A stretch of 5,062 nt of DNA from an uncultured Varibaculum sp. (GTDB lineage: Bacteria > Actinomycetota > Actinomycetes > Actinomycetales > Actinomycetaceae): NCBI GenBank assembly GCA_947253735.1, contig CAMYAU010000107.1, positions 1 to 5,062 on the forward strand, written 5' to 3'. The translations under genes were made by a program, and so were the position numbers. How positions within the stretch are numbered: position 1 is the stretch's first letter; every line of letters begins with the position of its first letter. Positions 1 through 5,062 of the stretch are shown here, piece after piece. The notes beneath the pieces were generated by a model. The model did not search any database and was not told the DNA's origin. It was given only the letters and a program-made list of their open reading frames with translations.

Positions 1-96
1 ACCGGTGGAGTTACCGGAGGGGTTGTAGGCGGCGTCACCGGAGGTGTTACCGGTGGAGTCACCGGCGGCGTGGAAGGTGGCGTAACCGGAGGCGGG
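1..96 (-). repeat. 12-bp tandem repeat encoding TPPV units (proline-rich stalk)
   Basis: Eight consecutive 12-base units start at 1, 13, 25, 37, 49, 61, 73 and 85. Most follow the plus-strand pattern accggnggngtn. Read on the minus strand in the adhesin's downstream frame they encode TPPV, with variants STPPV and TTPPV, preceded by a run of five prolines. The differences are mostly at third codon positions, which suggests selection on the protein and argues against very recent duplication. The array continues past the left edge, so its copy number is unknown. Such rigid Thr/Pro stretches usually carry a surface protein across the peptidoglycan. Confidence 0.85.
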
Positions 97-533
97 GGTG
101 GCAGGAAAGTGTTAGTGAAAAACACTAGGTTAACCCCATCGTTTTGCTCGGCTTGGGCGACTTGGCTGACTTTAAACTTGCCCGCGAGCTCTTCCGGTAA
201 GTTCTCTGTCACCTTATAGGTGAGCGCCACTCGCTCTTCCGGTTTCTTCTGCACATCTGCGGCCGTATATTTTGGTAGCTTCTCGAGGGCGAATTGGAAG
301 TCTTTCCCCTCGCCTTGCTGGAAACTTTCTGCCCGAAGATACTTTCGCACCGGCTCGGTCGCTATTTTGTTCTTTCCTTGCCAGGTTTCCACTTCGAAGT
401 TATCGATATAATCGCGCATATCGAGATTTTTGAGCAGGTCAAGCCCACCATTCCAATGTTTTTTAACTAGCAAATCCAGGTAAGGGATAATCTCGGTTTC
501 TGAATCAGGAATCCGGTTATAAATCGGCTGTCC
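1..533 (-). pseudogene. Out-of-frame continuation of the surface adhesin: end of D2 domain, Cna-B-like domain and Thr/Pro stalk (partial, runs off the window)
   Basis: This frame is open from the G run to the left edge and has no convincing start of its own; an internal ATG at 419 falls inside a domain. Adding one G to the run joins it to the upstream frame as KKLGGGQPIYNRIPDSE, which supplies the last D2 strand with its expected Asn (codon 516-518). A Cna-B-like domain follows. It opens with LLVKKHWNG, where the second Lys (459-461) sits where the isopeptide Lys is usual. FALEKLPKYT and YKVTE come next, with Glu at 204-206, and it ends with FFTNTF, with Asn at 111-113. All three bond-forming residues are thus in place. 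From about position 101 leftward it becomes a Pro-rich stalk of TPPV repeats, as in wall-spanning regions of sortase-anchored proteins. An LPXTG anchor is expected beyond the edge but is not seen. As written the segment would not be translated in phase. Confidence 0.8.
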
Positions 534-2422
534 CCCCCCAGCTTCTTCAGTTTTACTTGGAACTTGATAGTGAGGTTCCGCTCCGCGGGGAGCTCGATGG
601 GTTTACTAAAATCGAACTCTGCTACCTGGGTCTTTGCCTTGTCTAGCAGCCTAATTTCTCGGGTGTCCGGGTTGTAGCTGGCCTCAAAGTCCGCGGCTAC
701 TGCTTCGCCCTCCATGACTTTTAGAGAACCTGGAACCAGCTCTAAGCGTTCATCGAGCTTATCGACTACCGTGACTGTGTTCTTAAAGCCCATGTCCACA
801 TATTTGCCGAACTTAACCACCAGGCGGTGATCTCCGGGTACCTTAGCGTTAATCCGGTAGTCGATCAGGTCTCCCTTACTGGCGTAGGCTTTCTTCCCGT
901 CCTCACCAATCGGGTATTTTGCCTGGTCGATAACCTTATCGAAACTCGGTTTTTGCGGTACCAGCAATAGCAACGGCGTTTTGTAACCAATCAAAGCGCG
1001 AGCGCGTGCGTTATCGCTAAAACGCTCATCGGTACCGCCATAGGGATTAGCCCACACTTCCTCATTATTGCTATTCTCCTGGAGCATCCTCATAGTTAGG
1101 CGCCCATTTCCTGCCAAGTGAACTCCATACTGTAAGGAGAGGTCATAGTTTTTCTTGAACGCGGGCGCCGCGTCCTCAATCCGAACCGTATAGTCCCCCG
1201 GGGTTACTGCCTTAAACAAACTTGCCGGCACCCCATAGGCGGCCTGAGTAGCGCTAGATTTCGTTACCAGTTTGTCTTGCTCGTCATAGAGCCCCAGAGT
1301 AAACCCGGCTTTGGCGTGCTCAAGGGCAAAAGAATTGTAGTTTACCCTTTTAATATTAGAAGCCAGGATATAAACCTGTTTTCCGAGGGTAACCGTCAAG
1401 GTGTTGGTCGCCGAATCGAATTTTTGCTCCGCAATCCCGTAATACATATAGGATTTCGGCAGGCTAGGCAAAGATAGCTTCGCCCCTTCGGGAACCCCAT
1501 TGGCTTTAATGTCGAAAGAATAATCTCCGCTGGCAGTAGGCAGAGAAAGCTGTTTTTCTGCCTGGGGATCCGTTTTGCCCCCGATATTAAACTTCCAGGT
1601 ATCACTCTCCGCCAGCACCTCCAGCGGGCGCTTAATAGTCACGTGATAGGTCTTATCCACCAGCTTCAGCGGTTTTAATACCAGCTGGAATCCCTCACCC
1701 TGGACCAGTACTTTTTGCACCGAATACCGATTTTTCTCTCCACCATCTGTCAAAGTGACATTCGGCAATTCGGCTTGTGTTGCCGGAACCAGGGAGCTCG
1801 GGGCAAACTTGCCGGTATCGTCATAAGGTACTTCTTTTAGAAAACCGTTACCAGCAGAATCTTTCTTGACCGTAACAGTCTCATTTTTCTGGCTAACCTG
1901 GTTGTATAGCGGGAGTTCAAAGGATTCGGCGCTGCCGGTAATAGCTGCCCCTGTTTCGTCGTTCATAGTTACCGGGTAGCGCTTAGAGATTTTTTCTTTG
2001 AAAGTCATTCGCATTTCAGGGGTTCCGTCGGGTCCGGCCTCAACCTTGACTTTTACCGGCTCTCCGAACCGTGAGAAACCTTTATTATCATTAACCGAAA
2101 AAGTGATTTGCTTGCCTATGGGGTAATCTTTAGCCTCGACCTCGGGGGCGAATTCGATCTCGCATTTTCGCAACCCATTTTCTAAGGGTTTGTCGGAGGT
2201 GACATCATCGCTGTCAATCTCGTAGGAATCAGCAAACCAGCCGGTGCCTTCTTGGATCTCTAAATCGGTGCACTTAGCCCGGGTATAAATGGTCGCATAG
2301 AGAGCGACGCTATCTTCGTCTTCCTCGCCTGCAGCTTGAGCCAGGGGTGATAAGAACACCATTCCCAGGATCAAGGCAACGATAACGCCTATCAGACACA
2401 GATTCGCGGCTTTTCTGTTCAT
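467..2422 (-). CDS. Secreted surface adhesin / isopeptide-forming fimbrial-type protein, N-terminal portion ending at a frameshift
   Basis: This reads as the export signal and most of the extracellular part of a Gram-positive surface protein. I chose the ATG at 2422 (651 residues) because it begins a classical signal peptide: MNRK, a hydrophobic core, then a cleavage site after AQA near residue 30. GAGTGGGGA lies just upstream. In-frame earlier starts exist at 2482 (ATG) and 2521 (TTG) and would add a charged extension. Residues about 31-480 match no family I recognise; C51 and C87 could form a disulfide. Residues about 490-635 resemble the fimbrial D2 isopeptide domain: K496 in FDKVID, GDLIDYRINAKVPG at 517-530, and NTVTVVDKLDERLEL from 548 with candidate catalytic D554. 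After KKLGG the frame enters an unrelated tail and stops at 467, just before the domain's last strand. The missing end is encoded in another frame at 1-533, so this is a truncated form of a longer gene. The adhesin role is inferred from domain architecture. Confidence 0.82.
   Translation of the reverse strand: MNRKAANLCLIGVIVALILGMVFLSPLAQAAGEEDEDSVALYATIYTRAKCTDLEIQEGTGWFADSYEIDSDDVTSDKPLENGLRKCEIEFAPEVEAKDYPIGKQITFSVNDNKGFSRFGEPVKVKVEAGPDGTPEMRMTFKEKISKRYPVTMNDETGAAITGSAESFELPLYNQVSQKNETVTVKKDSAGNGFLKEVPYDDTGKFAPSSLVPATQAELPNVTLTDGGEKNRYSVQKVLVQGEGFQLVLKPLKLVDKTYHVTIKRPLEVLAESDTWKFNIGGKTDPQAEKQLSLPTASGDYSFDIKANGVPEGAKLSLPSLPKSYMYYGIAEQKFDSATNTLTVTLGKQVYILASNIKRVNYNSFALEHAKAGFTLGLYDEQDKLVTKSSATQAAYGVPASLFKAVTPGDYTVRIEDAAPAFKKNYDLSLQYGVHLAGNGRLTMRMLQENSNNEEVWANPYGGTDERFSDNARARALIGYKTPLLLLVPQKPSFDKVIDQAKYPIGEDGKKAYASKGDLIDYRINAKVPGDHRLVVKFGKYVDMGFKNTVTVVDKLDERLELVPGSLKVMEGEAVAADFEASYNPDTREIRLLDKAKTQVAEFDFSKPIELPAERNLTIKFQVKLKKLGGDSRFITGFLIQKPRLSLTWIC
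532..539 (-). repeat. Run of eight G (coding strand) at the adhesin frame break
   Basis: Eight consecutive C on the plus strand, eight G in the coding sense, lie exactly where the adhesin changes frame. With eight the protein reads KKLGGD and stops about 20 codons later. With nine, or six, the frame continues through the rest of D2, the Cna-B-like domain and the stalk. Runs of this kind are known slippage sites in phase-variable surface genes and also common places for sequencing error. The sequence alone cannot tell these apart. Confidence 0.9.
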
Positions 2423-2549
2423 ATTCCCCACTCGCGGTAGCAGTATTTCGACCTGTTTCCAGGCGAAAGCCCGTTTGGACATTAACTGGTATTCCCAGAA
2501 TATCTTGCCGGGCGCACTCAAGGTAATACGAGGAAAAAAGTCCCAACCG

Positions 2550-2570
2550 CTCTCGTTTAGCAGACGAGGG
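2550..2570. repeat. Short inverted repeat in the divergent promoter region
   Basis: ctctcgt at 2550-2556 and acgaggg at 2564-2570 can pair as a 7-bp stem with one G-T type mismatch around a 7-base spacer (ttagcag). It lies upstream of both divergent genes. It could be an operator for a dimeric regulator or a small hairpin in the adhesin leader. On the minus strand a run of six T (2533-2538 region) follows about 11 bases later, too far for a standard terminator. The role is unknown and chance is possible. Confidence 0.3.
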
Positions 2571-2668
2571 TAGAAAACCAGGGGAAAAATATCGAAAAAC
2601 CACTACCCCTCTTATCGATTTAACCTGGGCTAATAGTCTAGTTATTTCTTTGGGGATCGCGTATTTGC

Positions 2669-2672
2669 AGGA
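2669..2672 (+). promoter_or_regulatory. Ribosome binding site deciding the ktrB start
   Basis: AGGA lies seven bases before the ATG at 2680. The earlier in-frame TTG at 2650 and the later ATG at 2692 lack an equally spaced purine-rich site, so 2680 is preferred. Confidence 0.6.
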
Positions 2673-2679
2673 TCCAGTA

Positions 2680-4035
2680 ATGCTGCGTAGGATGCACTTC
2701 GTGGCTAGAACGCAACGCCATTATTTTAACTATGCGGCAGTTATCTTGTCCGGGTTCCTTACCGCGCTGCTGATTGGAACCTGTCTACTAATGCTGCCGT
2801 TATCAACTGTGCATGTCGGAGGGCTGCCGCTGCTGCCCGCCCTATTTACTGCAACTTCTGCTCTATGCGTTACCGGGTTAACCATCGTAGATACCGCCAC
2901 CTACTGGACCGACTTTGGCAAAGTCGTAATCTTGGTGCTTATTCAGGTGGGTGGCTTTGGAGTGATGAGCTTTGCAGCAGTACTCGCCCAAGCAGTTATC
3001 CGCCGCGAAAGCCATAGCGCAAAACTAGTTTCCGCCGCCGAACGCCGCAGTGGCACCGGTAGGCTCGGTACCCTATTGCGGCGAGTCTTAGCGACTTCCG
3101 TCTTAATTGAGCTGTTTACCGCTATTCCCCTGGCAATTCGTTTCTTGTCCTTAGGGTATTCGCTACCCCGCGCCCTCTGGCATGGAATTTTTCATGCGGT
3201 ATCTGCCTTCAATAACGCAGGTTTTGCGCTCTATTCAGATAATCTTTCGTCATTCGTTGGTGACTGGGGAATCTGTCTGCCCCTGATGGTGGCAATCATC
3301 ATCGGCGGCCTGGGGTTCCCAGTCCTCTTCGAACTGCGTACCTGCCCCCTCAAACCCTATAGTTGGTCCTTGCACTCACGAATGGTATTAGCTGGCAGCG
3401 CGGGACTGCTAGTCTTTTCTTCCCTGATCGTAACGATTTTCGAGTGGTATAACCCCAAGACTTTGGGCAAACTATCTGGTGCAGATGCGATTCTCGCTGG
3501 GGTTTTCCAAGCAGTTCAAACCCGTACCACTGGTTTTAACTCTATTGATATTGGACAAATGCACGAGTCCACCCTATTCGCGATGGATACTTTCATGTTC
3601 ATCGGAGCCGGACCGGCCGGAACCGCGGGCGGTATCAAAATCACCACCATGTTCGCACTCCTAGCGATTGTGGCTGCGGTTATTCGAGGCCGAACTCAAG
3701 CCGTAGTCTTCGGGAAAAGCATCTCGGCCGAAGTAGCCCATCAAGCGGTAGCGGTAGTGGTACTCGCCTTTATCCTGGTAGCTACCGCCACTATCGCTAT
3801 CTTGCTTTTCACCCATTTCACCTTGTCGCAAACCCTATTTGAAGTGCTCTCCGCCTTTGGTACCGTAGGGCTATCTACCGGTATAACGCCACAACTTAAT
3901 AATCCCGCACAATTGGTACTTATAGCTTTAATGATTATTGGGCGCCTCGGCCCGATTACGGTTGCAACCGCACTCGCTTTCGCTCCTAGCGCCTCGAAGA
4001 TATCCTTCCCCACAGAAAGGCCGATCATTGGTTAA
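2680..4035 (+). CDS. ktrB: KtrB/TrkH-family potassium uptake membrane subunit
   Basis: This is the ion-conducting subunit of a Ktr-type K+ (often Na+-coupled) uptake system in the cytoplasmic membrane. The 451-residue product is of normal KtrB length and strongly hydrophobic. All four channel-like repeats are visible with their selectivity-filter glycines: TSALCVTGL at 59-67 (G66), FHAVSAFNNAGF at 171-182 (G181), QTRTTGFN at 280-287 (G285) and SAFGTVGLSTG at 391-401 (G397). The third repeat is followed by the conserved loop GAGPAGTAGGIK near 309-320, which in this family forms the intramembrane gate. GRLGPIT at 421-427 is the usual near-C-terminal motif. A basic stretch around 108-135 is a likely cytoplasmic loop. 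The stop overlaps the start of ktrA, so the two are cotranscribed and probably translationally coupled. Annotation pipelines may name it TrkH; the short single-RCK partner favours Ktr. Confidence 0.95.
   Translation: MLRRMHFVARTQRHYFNYAAVILSGFLTALLIGTCLLMLPLSTVHVGGLPLLPALFTATSALCVTGLTIVDTATYWTDFGKVVILVLIQVGGFGVMSFAAVLAQAVIRRESHSAKLVSAAERRSGTGRLGTLLRRVLATSVLIELFTAIPLAIRFLSLGYSLPRALWHGIFHAVSAFNNAGFALYSDNLSSFVGDWGICLPLMVAIIIGGLGFPVLFELRTCPLKPYSWSLHSRMVLAGSAGLLVFSSLIVTIFEWYNPKTLGKLSGADAILAGVFQAVQTRTTGFNSIDIGQMHESTLFAMDTFMFIGAGPAGTAGGIKITTMFALLAIVAAVIRGRTQAVVFGKSISAEVAHQAVAVVVLAFILVATATIAILLFTHFTLSQTLFEVLSAFGTVGLSTGITPQLNNPAQLVLIALMIIGRLGPITVATALAFAPSASKISFPTERPIIG
4014..4020 (+). promoter_or_regulatory. 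Strong ribosome binding site inside ktrB that sets the TTG start of ktrA
   Basis: AGAAAGG, a close match to the Shine-Dalgarno consensus, sits seven bases before the TTG at 4028 within the last codons of ktrB. No ATG or GTG is better placed before the Rossmann motif, so it decides the ktrA start. Confidence 0.75.
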
Positions 4036-4696
4036 TTTCTCTAAGCCCACTTACGCGGTTCTCGGTTTAGGACGCTTCGGTAGCGCCGTAGCACGCGAAC
4101 TAATGTCTGACTACGCTGCGGTTATCGGCATTGATTTAAACGAGACGATAGTAAATCGTAATAACGGCATTTTGAGCCAGGTAGCCCAAACCGACGCCAC
4201 CGACATTGCTTCCATTACCGAACTTGGGGTTGCCGATTGTGATGGAGTAGTAGTCGGTATCGGCGGCCCCCACGTAGAGGCCTCAATCCTGGCGTGTTCC
4301 CTGCTTACCGATATGGGGGTGAAAAACCTGTGGGCAAAATCCTCCGGTACTGCTCACGGACGTATCTTGGAGCAGATCGGGGTTCCCCATATTGTCCATC
4401 CCGAGGTAGCGATGGGACGCAGGGTGGCCCACCTGGTACGCGGGGTAAACCTGGACTATGTGGAACTATCAGGGGGAACCGCGATGGTTAGAACCATGCT
4501 TCCCAAGTCCGCGGCCGGACCTCTCGATGAGGTGGACCTTTGGAACCGACACGGGGTAAAAATAGTGGCGGTGTTGCGGGAAAACCAATGGCAACCAGTA
4601 CTGGGGGCAGTTGAGCTTACCGAGGGTGACCAAGTACAGATTTACGGTGGCGCGAAACAGGTAGAAAAGTTTGCCCGCCTAGCGCCCCGCCTGTAG
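4028..4696 (+). CDS. ktrA: KtrA/TrkA-family potassium uptake regulatory (RCK) subunit
   Basis: This is the cytoplasmic gating subunit that, in characterised systems, assembles as an octameric ring under KtrB and controls K+ uptake in response to nucleotide binding. The product is 222 residues, the usual KtrA length, with one RCK_N and one RCK_C domain. The Rossmann nucleotide motif GLGRFG is at 13-18 and the acidic residue ending the second strand is D36 (IGIDLNE). TDATD at 55-59, WAKSSGTAHGRILEQIG from 102 and HPE at 124-126 are typical of the family. RCK_C spans about 141-222, a domain that binds c-di-AMP in several Gram-positive homologues; that ligand is not shown here. The start is TTG at 4028, overlapping the ktrB stop by eight bases behind a strong ribosome binding site. 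A longer frame from 3938 would add 30 residues that only mirror the ktrB coding sequence. Confidence 0.94.
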   Translation: MVNFSKPTYAVLGLGRFGSAVARELMSDYAAVIGIDLNETIVNRNNGILSQVAQTDATDIASITELGVADCDGVVVGIGGPHVEASILACSLLTDMGVKNLWAKSSGTAHGRILEQIGVPHIVHPEVAMGRRVAHLVRGVNLDYVELSGGTAMVRTMLPKSAAGPLDEVDLWNRHGVKIVAVLRENQWQPVLGAVELTEGDQVQIYGGAKQVEKFARLAPRL

Positions 4697-5047
4697 CTAC
4701 CCTAACCCACCGCGGCCACTCGCAATACCGGTTAACCTGCCTCTGCACCTATCGGAGCAGCAATGCCTCAAACAGCAGTGCGGCTTATAATTCTCGGGGA
4801 CTGTTGGTGCTGTGAGGTTTTGAGTAAATAAGCTGCCAATCTTGTTAGCTGTCACTGCTATCAATGAATAAGCGACCCCGTAGATCTGCGCGGATTCGTT
4901 GAAAAAGATCAGCATGGGCACCATGAAAAACAGTATCGGCATCACTATCCATAAAACTGTGAAGCCCTCCGTGATTCCGTCCCAGGTGGCTAACGTCACG
5001 GTGATTAGCGGAAACACTATGAACAGCATCAAGATAAACAGCATCAT
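4697..5047 (-). CDS. Hypothetical small membrane protein, possibly partial at the window edge
   Basis: I do not recognise this protein. From the ATG at 5047 it has 116 residues with three probable membrane helices, at about 3-21, 31-49 and 55-74, joined by short loops (TWDGITEGF, FNESAQ). This fits a small integral membrane protein. The frame remains open upstream to the window edge (codons APDSG), and the sequence before the ATG offers only a badly spaced AGG, so the real start may lie outside. The C-terminal part after NLTAPTVPENYK is unusual: five Cys in eleven residues (CCLRHCCSDRC), then a Gly/Arg-rich tail. Its stop codon directly abuts the ktrA stop on the other strand, and no terminator hairpin separates them. 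The hydrophobic N-terminal two thirds look genuine; the tail may be a frame-drift extension. Confidence 0.55.
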   Translation of the reverse strand: MMLFILMLFIVFPLITVTLATWDGITEGFTVLWIVMPILFFMVPMLIFFNESAQIYGVAYSLIAVTANKIGSLFTQNLTAPTVPENYKPHCCLRHCCSDRCRGRLTGIASGRGGLG

Positions 5048-5062
5048 GCCTGAATCAGGGGC

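Larger units (their letters stand above)
2423..2679. promoter_or_regulatory. Divergent intergenic region between adhesin and ktrB
   Basis: These 257 bases separate two genes transcribed away from each other, so promoters for both should lie here. It is AT-richer than the flanks, with A/T runs near 2532-2539, 2585-2599 and 2612-2650. I could not pick a -35/-10 pair with sound spacing on either strand: TTGGGA and TATTAC on the minus strand are only 12 bases apart, and the plus-strand candidates near 2612 and 2634 match consensus poorly. Part of the region (2423-2521) would be coding if the adhesin began at an earlier start. No riboswitch fold is recognised. Confidence 0.45.

Noticed and set aside
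1..96. CRISPR-like or minisatellite non-coding array
   Set aside because: The units are contiguous with no spacers and stay in frame with the adhesin, encoding TPPV; this is a coding repeat.
220..411. Plus-strand frame opposite the Cna-B-like region
   Set aside because: It is antisense to a recognisable domain and has no ribosome binding site or family resemblance.
2310..2603. Minus-strand frame of 97 codons overlapping the adhesin start and upstream region
   Set aside because: It overlaps the well-supported signal peptide in another frame, and its product is low-complexity and Arg/Ser-rich with no recognisable domain.
2571..2679. c-di-AMP (ydaO-type) riboswitch ahead of the potassium operon
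   Set aside because: Such switches are known upstream of ktrAB genes in other Gram-positives, but I see no conserved core or paired helices here and the leader is short.
3938..4027. Longer N-terminus for ktrA from a TTG at 3938
   Set aside because: The extra 30 residues are ktrB coding sequence read in another frame; the family begins just before the GLGRFG motif, and a strong ribosome binding site precedes 4028.
3741..4028. Minus-strand open frame of 95 codons opposite the end of ktrB
   Set aside because: It lies wholly antisense to conserved ktrB motifs; its apparent composition is the mirror of a membrane-protein sequence.
4697..4830. Bidirectional terminator between ktrA and the convergent membrane gene
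   Set aside because: No GC-rich stem followed by a T run was found; the 8-bp palindrome ggttaacc at 4730-4737 has no loop or U tract.

Overview
The window looks like chromosomal DNA from a Gram-positive actinobacterium of moderate GC, perhaps a host-associated member of the Actinomycetaceae. I infer this from three things: a signal-peptide-bearing, isopeptide-domain surface protein with a Thr/Pro stalk; a potassium-uptake pair of KtrB/KtrA type; and roughly balanced base composition with purine-rich ribosome binding sites. The genus is not proven by the sequence.

Left half (1-2422, minus strand): one large cell-surface adhesin or fimbrial protein gene, read right to left and running off the left edge. 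It has a signal peptide, a long mature region I do not recognise, a fimbrial D2-type isopeptide domain, a Cna-B-like domain and a TPPV-repeat stalk. The reading frame is broken at a run of eight G (minus strand; C on plus, 532-539). Upstream of the run the frame stops at 467. Downstream, a different frame stays open to the window edge and completes the D2 domain. Nine (or six) G would rejoin the two parts. This is either a phase-variable contingency tract, a fixed mutation or a sequencing error.

Middle (2423-2679): an intergenic region between divergent genes. It should hold the promoters for the adhesin and the potassium operon. It contains a small inverted repeat but no promoter or riboswitch that I can name with confidence.

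Right half (2680-4696, plus strand): a two-gene potassium uptake operon. ktrB encodes the membrane K+ channel-like subunit with four selectivity-filter repeats. ktrA, overlapping it by 8 bases and starting with TTG, encodes the cytoplasmic RCK gating subunit. Together they should form a KtrAB uptake system.

Right edge (4697-5062, minus strand): an unrecognised small membrane protein reading frame converges on ktrA with no intergenic gap. Its frame is still open at the window edge, so its true start may lie outside. No RNA gene, CRISPR array, insertion sequence or clear terminator was seen. I see no evidence for a wholly new system; the most interesting point is the homopolymer frameshift in the surface protein.
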